Of a DNA stretch of 64,000 nt, positions 21,283 through 32,961 are shown in pieces; within the stretch, counting starts at the first letter, position 1, and every line of letters begins with the position of its first letter. The notes under the pieces are model-generated. The model searched no databases. It worked only from the letters and a program-made list of their open reading frames with translations, and had not been told where the DNA came from. This DNA comes from Linnemannia schmuckeri (Eukaryota; Mortierellomycota; Mortierellomycetes; Mortierellales; Mortierellaceae). The stretch is from the NCBI GenBank assembly GCA_029449235.1, contig JANATG010000003.1, positions 744,001-808,000 on the forward strand, given 5' to 3'. The position numbers and the translations under genes were made by a program.

Positions 21283-24200
21283 AAAAACTGCATCATGGAC
21301 TCTTGGCGCGCATTGAGTTGAAAGGAGTGGCATGAAGTGTTGGGTGATAGGGTTGGTTGGTGGTGTTACTAGGAAGCGCGATTGGTCACGGACTCAATTA
21401 TGTCTCTTGCTCTTTGTTTTGTGTTTGTGGGTACATTTGCAGCGCGCGTGTGTGTGAGTGTAAGTGAGGCGGGTGGGTTGGGACTTGCATGCATGATGCA
21501 CTACATTCTATTTGCGCGCTCACTCACATCTTCGAATCGGACCCGGAGACACTCATTGCGGTTTCTAGGCTGTCTCTTTGCTTTGCTTACCTTCAAATTC
21601 TTCCCAATATCTATCGTCCCACTGCTTCCTTCCTCACTCTTCACATGTGAGTGGAATGGAGGCGAGCTGCAGGTGCAGATGCAGATGCGGGTGCTGGGAC
21701 TGGGACCAGTAATTTGGCCAAGCAAAAAAAAAATACCGGCGACAACGGGGGGGGGGAGGGTCCGTTTGAGAAACAGAAAAATAAGAAAAGCAAAAAACAT
21801 CTTGTTAGAGTACGAGGCTTCAGATACCTTTTGTTCCTCTCTACGATGACAGGACAAGTGATGGGATGGCACAGCACAAGAAGTTCCACTCAATCTCTCT
21901 CCCACCCTTCACCACAACATATTCATGGTTATACCTCCTTACAAAATACCTTTTTCTACATCTTTTTTCTTCGCATAAACGATGACAAATGTTGATTTCC
22001 TTGTTTGAGTAGTTTTTGATTGTGTGTGTCTGTTGCTTTTTTGCGTTTGGGTTTTCTAAGGGTCGCACAAACGCACCTGTCAGAAATGCCTCCCTCTTCT
22101 ACCTTCCGGTGTACTTGCTCCCTGTGGCTTTCTCGCCCGTTACTTTGGAGAAGTTCTGGGCGCAGCTAAGGTATGCTGGCACTCTTTGTTTTTCGTATTA
22201 GTCAAAAAACAGTGAACCAGGCAGAAACAGTATAAAAACAAAATGGTCGGGCAAAACGGAAGTGATGGAGGTGGAGGCGGGGCGAATGATGCGTTCCCCA
22301 TTCTGCTCGTGTGCACTCTCCTGTGCCTCCCCACACCTCACTCGATGTTGTTGCATCAGGAGAGGTCTTTCGGACATATTGGCCGCAGTCCGTTCACTTA
22401 ACATGCACTGACATATGAAAAGAAGGCGACCAGAGGAAATGCCTGCTCAGCTCACACACAACTCTATGCTCTTAGCAAAATCCACAGTAGTTTGCATAAT
22501 GCTTGCTGGTCCAAGTGAACTTATTTCAAATTTCGGATACTAGTCCATGCAAGTTTTTCTTCTCCAACGTCCTCGTCTTCTTCGCTCCCCAAAAAAGAAG
22601 GTGCAGAAGGAGCACGACAATGAGAAGGAATGGAGCAACAAGAAGAGCAATTCATTACAAGTAGTGTCTAGCGTGGAGAAAAGGACTGAGGGATTGAAGG
22701 GCGCAAGTAAGGTTTACGACGTCTGTTGTCGATGTTACAATTTTTCATCTGCCAACAAACCATGGATCAAAACAAAGCAAAACAAAAAACGCGACGATGA
22801 ACGTCGGTCCAAAGTGAACAGTGTGCTCTCCCTTTGTTATATTTAAGGGACAACTTATTCCAGCGTTTTTGCAGTGTAAGTACGCCATGGTGACAAATCG
22901 GATCTGAATAGAAGAAGCAGCCAGTAAAAGGCAAGGAACAAGCATGGAGCCTTTAGCGTGACTGAATTGAGTGATCAAGATAAAGAAAAGTGTTGGGAGA
23001 TAGCTTCTGCGTTTTGCACGGACGAAAGAACCGCGTTTTTCCTTGTTGTATGCTTCTGTGTTTTTTTCTCCACATTCATGCTCCGGCAAAAAAACACTAA
23101 GCTGTTTGTTGATCCTGTCGTATGTGTTTAATGTTCACTTCGAGTAAACATGGGAATGGGAGAGCCAGCATCCGGTTCAACAAAGAGATCGGAGAACTCG
23201 CCTCAAATACGGTCAACACCTGAAAACCATCTTAAAGTCCTTCGTCTCCCCACTCACATACCCGCTCACCTTCACACACGCCACCACTACACTAATGGAC
23301 AACCCCATGTCATATGTCACGCCTATGGTTTCCTCCCCACCCCACTACCACAAAAGGACGACCCATCCCGCGCATGAAATCATGCAACGTGCATAACCAA
23401 TAACACTAACAATAAGCGCAGGCCGGCGACAGACAGACAACCAATGCACCAGCATCATCAATATTGTTCACAAGGTCCAATCAACGACATTGGTTTGAAA
23501 TGGGGACCTAGACTCTACTCCTCAAACACCCTACCCCTAAGGAACATGCGCCAATCTCTCACCAGTGCTCTCATTGTCAGTTTATTATTCGCCATATGCA
23601 ACCTGTCGCCATGTCGGTTCCTGATTATTCGCTGAACTAACCAATATTTTTTCTTGAGAGCATACAATCGCCACTTTTTTTGTCCGATTGACAGCGTCCT
23701 ATCATCCTCTTTTTTGCCCTTTTGAAGTCCTTTCTTCTCTCTCTGTCCTACTCCATGGATGCATCGCATCAGCTGGAAGAAGAAGACTCAAAGAATGAGG
23801 AGCCGGATTATAAAAAGCAGTAAGATGTGAGCATATCGATCACGAAAACATAAAATAATTCAAACGCGTGGAACGATGAGTATGAAATGGTGCCACAAAA
23901 AGGACAATGCCTTGGGAGAAAAAGGAGAGGGCTGGCACATGCAAATTTGATTTTTTTCAGTCTTATATTCGGGCAAGAGCGGGAATAAAAGGGAAGTGCA
24001 AAATCAATCCTCATGGGAACTTTGCTTTAGGAGAAAGGAATGCATGAGGATGCATGCACAAGAGGATAGGATATACTTTATGTATGCAAATCAATAATAA
24101 AATAACAAATAAACACCCAACATGGTGACCCTCCTTTGTATCTTGATGACCATGATCGCTGATCGTGATCACGAGCATCCAGGTCCTCCCTATTTTTTTT

Positions 24201-27200
24201 CACGCGCCAGGCCACTATGGTGACTTTAAATTTCTACACACCCCTTCCTCCATTTACTTGTCTATCAGGGCCAAGAGGAAGTGTGGTCGTGCCAATACAC
24301 GTGTCCACTTTGTCAAATCTCAATGCTATCTCAAGTACTATCATCATTCATGTGCATTAGCCACCGCACTGACTAATTCGATAAACAAAAATCATCTACT
24401 AACTTACACAAGACACACATACGATGGATCGTGAGCCATGAACCGAGGTGGAATGTGAAAAGTCAAGCAAGAGGGATGGGATCCCATGTTTACGAGCTAA
24501 CTCTATACACTTCCTCGTCTCTTTCTCCCATTAGCATACAATGCAAGCCGCCAGCAAGTGGAATGTTCAGAGGACAAAGGTGACATACTCCCAAATCAAC
24601 CTTCCCTCGTTCTCGATTTCTTTTCGTTGTTTTTTTTCACACTTATCGCCGATATGACTTTTTTGTGTGCGTTTTTGAAAGACCGCGCCACATGGATAAC
24701 AACAAACAAATCATAATAAACATCGTCATGAGATGGGTGATGGAAAAGGGCTGGGGATGACCGAAGGAAGAGGAGTCAAAGAGGGAAGGTGGGAAGGTGG
24801 GAAGAGAAATTCATGATCGGATGCAAATATCTTCTCTTGTCATCAACAAGCATCGTCATCAAACAGCAAAAGAAATAACAAACAAGCGCTATTCTCCAGT
24901 CTTTGTGTTTCTATTTCCCGCATCACAAGAGTGCGGATCATTTTTGTTGTTCAGACGGACGTGATACTATTCGTAACAATTCTTCCGATTAATCAGATGT
25001 TGATGTCTTTCTCCTTTTCTTCACCTTGGTACGATGACAAAAATAAGGGAAAGGGTCTTGGTGCCAAGAATTTGAGGCACAATGAGAGACCGTGATATGA
25101 AGGACGATAGGAGACGATAGGAATGGGAACAGCAGAGACCAGCTAAGACCGACTGTTTGTCCTTCCGACAATGGGAGTCTGGAAGGTACCCGTAGCCTAG
25201 AGGGACCCATTCCCGGTATCTGTGTAGCTGCAAAGCAGGCAGTGCCATTGCGTAGTTGGACATCGGTCGTATTTTTTAACCCCCGAGCATAGCAAAAACA
25301 AAGCCAGAACAAGACGCATTTGCTTGTGAAGACGGACGTCAATGTTTTCTGGAGTGGTAGTTGTTTTCCTAACAAGATCAAGATGTCAGGGTCCATCTTC
25401 ATAAGATGCTGTCCACTATCCGAGAGAAGGAGTGTATTTGGGGTCTGCATGTATGTAAAAGTACGCTACAAAGACCCATGCCATTCCATCTATTGTCTTG
25501 TGCACCGTGAGTTGAAATGATGGCGCTTGAATAAATAAATGGTCTGTGTGTCAACCAAATCAGTGATTAACGACTTTGTCCGTCTTTACCTTTTTGCTGC
25601 AAACCGCAGACTGGTCAAACAAATCCGTTGGCGAGGATGAGGATTGGTTGATCAGGAAACAGCCTATCAGAGCACTATTCCAACAGAAGACTTCTTCTTT
25701 TTGCTCGTAAAAAGGTCTCTTTGAAAAAGACCCAGCAACGTGGATAAGCTGACCCATTTGTCTCTCGAAAAAAGAAAAGAGGTTCATGTTCCCAGTTTCC
25801 GATCGTATAGTTGTGATCGAATTGAATTAAGTAAGGCAAGGGTTTTTTTTCACATGCCAACATATTTCTGTGTGGTTGTGGGGCATCCAGGGCCATGGCG
25901 GGGATAATAAAATGATCTGACCGTGAAAATTTATTTTATCGATTACACTCCATTTCAATGCTTAATAAAATACAAACAAATGTCCAAGGGGCACACCAAA
26001 ACAACCAACCATCCTGCTATACCTCTTTCACCGCCTAAAATCATCATGGCGTCTTTTCCTTTCGTTTTTTTTGCCGCCAGAACGTGAAAAAAAGATACAA
26101 AAACTCGCTCTCCCTTGGCACTTGGTCTATTCGCGTGCTTATTCAAAATAGAAAAAATGTTCACTTCATCGATTCATTCTCATCCTTACCTTTCACGAGC
26201 AACAGGAAGACCCTTGTTTTCAGGATATAAAACTCAACAGAAGGAAGAAATAGTAGCGCGATCATGGATTCTACGGATCGCCATCTCGTTCTAAAGGAAA
26301 TAGAAAAAACCCACCTGCTATCTCGCTTACGACCCGACAGACAGATGAACATATGCTTACAGAAACCAAAAGAAAGAGGGAAACAAAGAAACGCCATTAT
26401 TCTCATTTGCGAGCCACAACAACCAACCACCCGCAGAGACAAAGAACGCCTATTATACCTCTTATCCCTTTATTTTCCCTTGCACCATACACGAACCCAC
26501 ACTATCACGAAAAAATAGATACGAATCATGAGAAAGAAAAAAAGCTGACGGATGTGGTTGCGGGTTGCGCGAGAGAGGAGTGGAGGTAACAAAAAGACAA
26601 GCTTATTTGTCCGACACCTTGGACCGTCCATGAAAAGGTGACATCCGAAAGGAGCAAAAAACGAGAGAGAACGACGTGCTTTTTTCTTTTTTGCTTCGAT
26701 CTCTCTTAGCGAACACGTTCCATTGTGTTTCGCTCGTTACTCTGAAGAAAAATAAAGGACAGGAGGCATGGCTACAAACGCAGACCTAACATTTTTTTTA
26801 CGACTCGCTAGAAGTTGAAAAAGAAATAACGAACGCTCATTAAATTCTTATCAAGGACAACTTTATTCGCTCGTGGAATATGTTGTTGTTTTTGCTTCTC
26901 CGTCCGAGCATCTTTCTTTCTCTTCCGGAGAATGAAGGGACCTCCATTCCAAGGGTATCGAAGGAGAAGGAGAAGAAGGAAAAGAAGAAAAATGGCAAAG
27001 CAAAGGGATAGATAGAAGGGAAGGTTGGTTATCCTTATTGCAATTGCCTTTTCCAGCCTCTTGTGGCATAATCACAACCCCCTTGGGCCTTCTTGTCTTT
27101 GTGAAAGGTTTCTGTACCTGACATATAGGAGGAGGTAGGTAGGAAGAGGAGTCCCTTTTTTAACCCTGCTTCTCCGATCGACACATGTGGCACGAGTGTG

Positions 27201-28053
27201 CGTGAGAGAAGGAGTGGTGCGTCTATCTGTGAGTTCTTTTTTTATGGTCGGCCATTGAATGACCGACTCTTCAACAACAACCCCTGTCCTCCTTTAAAAA
27301 AGCCGTGATTGACTGAGTAACAAAGCAAGAGGATGTTAACTGTCAATTGAATAGACAGTGTAAGTGTGAGAGAGAAAGAGAGCGTGAAAGAATAAAGGCT
27401 AAAAGTCAGTGAGCCAATGTGCTGAGCCAGGGGACAGACACAGAGAGAAAGTGAGAATGGAAGGAGGATGGATAGGAGTCCAAACCAAAGTTGAGAGGGT
27501 GTGAGAGTATTGACAAGAAGTGCCATATGCTTATTACTTTGCTTGCTCTGGTCAGCCAGCAGAGCTACCCTTGTGTCTGTCAGTCAGACTGAGGTCCACT
27601 ATCACGCTCCGGCTTGCGTATCGCCCCTCTGCCGATGAATTTTTTTGTTGAAGTTGAAAAAGGTGAATGTGAATGTTGCGCTGAATGAATAGCTTCTATA
27701 AACAAGCAGTGAATTGTTTACCTTATGTGTTTTGCTCATGATCGCCGTTCGGATAGTATTAACATATCAAAAGTAGAGAGGGAAGGAGAGACATGAAAGT
27801 TGAATAAATAGACGCTGTCTTCCCCTTCTCTTCATTATTACTTCTCTCTCACTCTCACTTTTTTTTGTCGTCCATTTTCTCTCTTCTCCCATCCATATCG
27901 ACACCTCCATCGTCCTCTCTCTCTCCCCAGCATATCCCTCTCTCTCTTTCTTTCTCTCTCAGCATTCAATACCCTATACCCCACACATTTTAGTATCTCT
28001 CCTTTCATTCTTCTTCTCTTTGTAACACCCTCCCCACCAACCAACAACAACAT

Positions 28054-29175
28054 GTAAGTAGCCCTCTTCCTTTCCCTCTTTCTTCCCTTCTTCTCCCACA
28101 CTTCCCATGTCTGTCCCTTTTGTCTTTAAATTTATTTTTTACCCCAACAGATCGCATCAGCAGTCAAATCACTTCTGTACCTCCCACTCTCACCCTCTTT
28201 CCTTCAACCCTCTTTTACTTCTCCCACTTCTCTACCACCTTCGACTATTCGCATAAAAGCAACGCCAATCATCCCATCCCCACCTTATCGCATCCACACA
28301 TCCTCCTTCGTCTTTCTCCTCGGGAGATTGGAAATGTGAAAAAATGGCAAATATCGCATGATTTGCAAGCCTGCAGTCTCTCCGCCTACATTTTTCTTCC
28401 CCTCATTCCCCTGAAATCTTACTCTTTTACTTATCTCTCCGATAAAGCCGGCATTTTGGGATTTACAACAATAGCACATAGCAACCATGGGCATCATTCG
28501 ACGGAACAAAAAGAGGTGTGGAGGAAAAAAGAAAAAGAACAAAAGAGGTAGTGAGATGAGTGTCACCGACACGGCCAGAAAAGAGAAAAAGGCATGAGAG
28601 GATGGTACAGCTTATATCCATGTCCACCCTTTCTCCTTGCTCCTTGACTTTCTCGACCGACCGACCTTACTTTTACCCACATGTACACAAACACAAGCCC
28701 AAGCATGCTACGCACTGGCGCAATTGACAAAGACAAAATGCAAACATAACACACACAGCTAGGCTGGACTGGACTGGACCTGAATTGGATCGACAGCACC
28801 ATCATCATTAGCCCCTTCACGCCTTGTTGCAAAATGTAATCGCGCCCGCACACCTCCTGACTTTTTACACACACACAAACACAAACAACATCACTCTTTT
28901 TTCTTTCTCCCCTTGTTGTCATCACCATCATCGATACCATCGTCAATCACCCGCTCAATCCTCTTGTTTTGTTATTTGTCAACAAACATTGAACATTGGG
29001 CATATTGCATTGAGCGGACTTTTTTTTATCGCCTTTTTCACGGGCGCTATCCTCTCTGTCTCTGTCCTCATTGCACTCCACTCGGACCCTTTCTAGACAT
29101 CATTTCTAATTATCGCTTTTCTCTTCTCTCCCTCCTCTTCCCCTGTACCTCTCTTCATATATCCCCTTGCTCCAG
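28054..29175 (+). other. Candidate 5'-leader intron of the perilipin gene
   Basis: A near-consensus donor CAACAT|GTAAGT at 28053/28054 follows a CT-rich, promoter-like stretch and a CAA-rich leader; TTGCTCCAG ends at 29175, eight bases before the perilipin ATG. Splicing would remove a short upstream ATG-TAA. An earlier acceptor, CCCCAACAG at about 28150, is also possible. Inferred from splice signals only. Confidence 0.35.
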
Positions 29176-29183
29176 TTTCCATA

Positions 29184-30764
29184 ATGACCACCCGTTACAG
29201 CTCTTCAGAATCCGACAATTCTGACATCGAGGATCGCAACCACTCCCGCACCTCTACCTCCTCCGTCGAGGAGGATGTCATCAAGGGTCCCAATGGCCAG
29301 TCTGTCAAGAAGACCACCACCACCAAGACCACTACCACCACCCGCAAATACACCACCACCACTGACAAGGACGGCAAGCAGACCACCACCATCACTGAGG
29401 AGGTGTCTGTCAACGGTGCCCCCGTTGCCCCTGCTCCTACTTCTGGCTTCATTGCCCGTGTTAGCTCCTTGCCCTTGATCCACGACAGCGTCTCGACCCT
29501 CCACTCGTACGCCAAGGACAACAAGTACTCCCGCTACGCCCTCGACACCGCCGGCTCGGCCGTTGAGACCGTCTCCAAGTACACCGAACCCTACAGCACT
29601 CGTCTCCAGCCCGCTATCTCCAAGGTCGACCAGATCGCCACAAAGTCCTTGGATGTCTTCGAGACCACCTTCCCCATCGTCACTAAGCCCACCTCCGAGA
29701 TTGTGACCAAGGTCAAGCAGCCCTATGTCTACGTCGAGGAGTCGTCCAAGAACGCCTATACCCAGATCCAGTCGACCATCGACACCCGTGTCACCGCCCC
29801 CGTCAAGGCCGTCACCAACAACATCGCCACCACTGCTGCCTCGACTCGTGACCAAATCACTACCGTTGCCACCTCGACTCGTGACCAAATCACTACCGTT
29901 GCCACCTCGACTCGCGACCAGATCACCACTGCCGCTACCTCAACTGCCAACAACATCACCGCTGCTGCCACCACCACTGCCACCGCTATTGCCACCCGTG
30001 TCAACACCCACGCCACCCCTCTCGTCGACGGTCTTGAGACCATCGTCAACCGTGTCCTGCCCGCTGATGCTGAGGTTGAGCAGTCGACCGCCGGTCAGAG
30101 CAATCAGGCTTCCCGTGTTGTCGACCTCGGCCGCAACGTCTCCCTTCGCGTCTCCCGCCGCGTGAGCGTCTCTGTTGCCCCCATTACCCAGTCTGCTCAG
30201 GATTTGCGCAAGGCTGCCGAGAACAACGCCGCCGTGATCAAGTCCAAGGAGTCGATCCAGGCTTTGAACATCCGCCTCAACGCCCTTATTGAGGCTGTCC
30301 GTGCCCACGCCATCGAGCTCCAGGAGAACGTCCAAAAGGTCCCGGGCGAGGCCTCCCAGCGTGTCCAGACTCTCTCCACAAGTCTCCTTGTCGAGATCGA
30401 CTCGCTTTCGGTCTACCTCAAGGAGCACAGCCCCAAGTTGCCCGTTTATGTCCAGGTCCGCCTCGAGCCCCTGGTCGGCTTTGTTAATGATCGTTATGTC
30501 ACCGTCAAGGGAGAGATGGTCAAGCCCGATGTCTCGGCCCTCCAGAAGGCCCGCAACATCCTCCAGTTGACCACCGAGGAGACCCTCCCCATCCTCCAGT
30601 CCGCCGCTCAGGAGGTCAAAGAGTCCCTCCTCCAGTACCAGGTCTCCATCCAGGAGAATGTCCACAAGGGCATCACCAAGGTCCAGGCCGTTAACTCTTC
30701 CGTCTCTGATGCCGCTTCCCGCGCCGTTCAGACCGCCCGCGTCACCCTTGTTGGCGCCAAGTAA
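29184..30764 (+). CDS. Perilipin-like lipid-droplet coat protein
   Basis: Single coding exon, 526 residues. An N-terminal Ser/Thr-rich region with a TTTTKTTTTTRKYTTTT run is followed at about residues 88-178 by a PAT-type domain: RVSSLPLIHDSVSTLHSYA, YALDTAGSAVETVSKYTEP, QPAISKVDQIATKSLDVFE and FPIVTKPTSEIVTKVKQP. Residues 220-263 are four 11-residue repeats (STRDQITTVAT type), the periodicity perilipins use to form amphipathic helices on the lipid monolayer. The C-terminal half (about 300-526) is helical and Gln/Val-rich, like the perilipin four-helix bundle. It should coat triacylglycerol droplets and limit lipase access. Codon use is strongly biased to C-ending codons, pointing to high expression. 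The 5' leader probably carries a long intron. Mortierella relatives are known for oil storage, which fits. Confidence 0.85.
   Translation: MTTRYSSSESDNSDIEDRNHSRTSTSSVEEDVIKGPNGQSVKKTTTTKTTTTTRKYTTTTDKDGKQTTTITEEVSVNGAPVAPAPTSGFIARVSSLPLIHDSVSTLHSYAKDNKYSRYALDTAGSAVETVSKYTEPYSTRLQPAISKVDQIATKSLDVFETTFPIVTKPTSEIVTKVKQPYVYVEESSKNAYTQIQSTIDTRVTAPVKAVTNNIATTAASTRDQITTVATSTRDQITTVATSTRDQITTAATSTANNITAAATTTATAIATRVNTHATPLVDGLETIVNRVLPADAEVEQSTAGQSNQASRVVDLGRNVSLRVSRRVSVSVAPITQSAQDLRKAAENNAAVIKSKESIQALNIRLNALIEAVRAHAIELQENVQKVPGEASQRVQTLSTSLLVEIDSLSVYLKEHSPKLPVYVQVRLEPLVGFVNDRYVTVKGEMVKPDVSALQKARNILQLTTEETLPILQSAAQEVKESLLQYQVSIQENVHKGITKVQAVNSSVSDAASRAVQTARVTLVGAK
29841..29972 (+). repeat. 33-bp in-frame tandem repeat in perilipin gene
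   Basis: Units at 29841-29873 and 29874-29906 are identical base for base; 29907-29939 differs at a few positions and 29940-29972 is degenerate. Each unit encodes 11 residues. Confidence 0.9.
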
Positions 30765-32116
30765 AGAACTATAGCTGGTTCTATGATATCCACCCTTTCC
30801 CTCCCCCATTAACCCCATGCACACCTCTTTTTTATAATGAAAAACAAAAGCCAAAAAAAAAAACTGCCATCCTACTCATTGTAACTGCTTGATGTAGTTG
30901 TGAACAAAACACACTTTACTTTTTAACCTATAAAAAACAAAAAAATAAAAATAAAAAAAAAACATCATTTAGAAAAACATTGAGTGCGTTTCTTGATTGT
31001 GACAATGAAGCTGTGCACTGTTGCAGAAATTGCATTTGTAATAGTTTGAGCGGGGAACTTGCCGTAGTAGCAATGGTGACACGTGTGAAGGTGCGTGTGT
31101 AAGTAAGTGTGAGATACTAAGGAGTGAGTACTGCGGCAATACATGTTTCGACCATGTCCCAGGTGAAGATATGAGAGAGAGTGAAGGGTAGCAGCTAGTG
31201 CCAAGAAGGAGAGAGAAAATTCCATTGTGTCCATCCGGGAATAAGCCCATGAGATTTCTCCCTTTTTGTCAGCCGAGAGGCAAGAGGAAGGAGCATGAAC
31301 TATCTGGGTGGCAGGGTCTCACTTCTGTCATCATGGTGCGTGGAGTTAAAAAAAACTGGTTGTGATGTTTGAACGCGTTCTTGTTTCTCTTGTCGTATCA
31401 TGTGCATTGCAACCTGGCATGTGTTCAATGTGGAGGGTGCGCGAAAGAAAAGAAAAAAGAGAGCGGGACATACGAAAAACCGCGCCTGCGTTTGCAATCC
31501 GTTCCAGCCAGCCATGTCTTGGCATCGCTCCTTTTACTCACTCAGCTCGGATATAGTATGTCATACCGTACTGGAGCAATTAAAGGCGGACGATATAGTT
31601 AGGCTAAGTACATTGAGATTTTGTTTTTTTTTCTGAGCACATTTTCTGAAAAACAACAAAGGGAAACTCTTTCGGACTCGGACATTGTGGAAGAACGGAT
31701 TCCATTAGCCTTGCCTCGGGCTTGCCCAGGGAGCGTTTGTTACTTTTACGTTCTTTTTCTTCCTCCCTTCCGTCTCCCCAACAACAGAAGCTAGACGAGC
31801 CCCATCGTCCGGACAATGAACATATCTTCTGCTAGACTCTGAGTCTCAAACAACTTTGTTGTTAAAGACATTTAAGTGACAATTGCAATTGACAAAGGCA
31901 TTGTGCAAGTCATGTCCTTTGTTCACTTTCCTTTGCTATCTTTCTTCAGATCGTGTATAAAAGAACATCCGTATTCGCCTCTCCCTTTCTTTCTTTTTCC
32001 TCCCTTCCTTCAACAATAACTCGCTCAATCAGAACTCCACTCATCTCGCCGCACCAAGACATCCAACCAATCTGCCACCCTTCACTACCACCCACACCAC
32101 CAACGAGGAAACAAAG
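30765..32116. other. Intergenic between perilipin and LC8 genes
   Basis: The left part is perilipin 3' UTR with A-rich runs (30850-30962). The right part is the LC8 promoter/leader, with CT-rich sequence and ACCACC runs before the ATG at 32117. Only short frames without motifs. Confidence 0.4.
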
Positions 32117-32641
32117 ATGTTCAAGGATCCAAGAGCAACGATCAAGAGCGTCGACATGGCCGAGGAGATGCAACAGGACGCAATTGAGGTCGCCATCAGG
32201 GCATTCACACAATTCGCGATCGAACGCGAGATGGCCGCGTACCTCAAGAAAGAGTTTGACCGCAAATATGGACTCACTTGGCATTGTATCGTTGGACGCA
32301 ACTTTGGCAGCTTTGTCACTCACGGTAAGCTTCAACTAAAAGCCTATTTCCGAGTGATGTACAAGTGAAAAAGTGTTTGCAGCGTCCTAGCTATTTTGCT
32401 ATGCTGTGCATGACCCATGGTGATGAAGGCTGCGCTTCTTGCCAGATATGGAGTTTCTCTAACGACGATCCACTCTTTCTTTGTCCTAATGCTTTGGCTT
32501 TTTTCTTCAATGATTTTTTTTTCTTTTCTGGGCTTGGCATTTTTTTTTCTTTTGTCGATGCGTATTTTTTTTTTAGAAACGAAGCATTTTATTTACTTTT
32601 ACCTCGGACAAATCGCCATCCTCTTGTACAAGAGTGGATGA
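32117..32641 (+). CDS. DYN2: Dynein light chain LC8
   Basis: Dimeric hub protein of cytoplasmic dynein and many other complexes. Exons 32117-32324 and 32577-32641; 90 residues (family usually 89-92). Exon 1 gives DMAEEMQQDAIEVA, AAYLKKEFDRKYG, WHCIVGRNFGSFVTH; exon 2 completes ETKHFIYFYLGQIAILLYKSG, the beta strand that forms the partner-binding groove. Near-identical to animal LC8 over its length. The 252-base intron ends in a T-rich acceptor. The gene converges on the hydrolase gene, with about 320 bases between stop codons. Confidence 0.98.
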
Positions 32642-32961
32642 AGCAAAAAAAGTTATTTACATCCACCCCGTCCTCATCGCCACCAACAGTCTTCCCGTCC
32701 TGATCCATTATGGTGGTCAATCAAGTTCATTCACAGGAGCAAACCTGCCTGGATCTCCTTTTGCCAAGACTTTTTTTTTTCGAAATCCATTTCTTACACA
32801 TTTTTTCAATTAGCATTAACATACAACCTTAATTCGGGCAAAGCCTCACTTCAAATAAAAGCACACAACAGTTTTAATCGTTTCGTGCCCTTCTCGTCCT
32901 TCCTTATCATCAATCTGCCTTGCCCTTCCTTCTGGCACAAACACTCCGACCCCCAATCATC
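32642..32961. other. Convergent intergenic region LC8 / epoxide hydrolase
   Basis: 320 bases of AT-rich sequence between two 3' ends; AATAAA-like sequence near 32856 may end LC8 transcripts. No gene seen. Confidence 0.4.

Larger units (their letters stand above)
21183..29183. other. Gene-poor interval, 8 kb
   Basis: The largest stretch in the window without a recognisable gene. The longest frame (24989-25450, minus, 153 codons) has no motif and atypical composition. Contents seen: A/T runs, a 10-bp palindrome CGTGATCACG at 24164-24173, CT-rich sequence at 27840-28030 leading to a strong splice donor at 28054, and a small inverted repeat ACTGTC...GACAGT at about 27344-27361. The last 1.3 kb are probably leader exon and intron of the perilipin gene. 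No tRNA, snRNA or transposase trace found. Confidence 0.5.

Noticed and set aside
24989..25450. 153-codon minus-strand frame in the 8-kb gap
   Set aside because: No motif, hydrophobic/Ser-rich composition, no supporting start context or splice partners.
28054..28250. Split start codon CAT|GTAAGT at 28053 as the perilipin translation start
   Set aside because: No acceptor followed by G gives an in-frame join to the perilipin frame; treated as a leader intron instead.
29205..30854. Long antisense frames over the perilipin gene (227 and 304 codons)
   Set aside because: Gly/Leu/Asp-rich shadows caused by the C-ending codon bias of the sense gene; no motif.
32365..32703. Plus-strand frame within and after the LC8 intron
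   Set aside because: Overlaps the firmly assigned second LC8 exon in another frame; Phe-rich from T runs.
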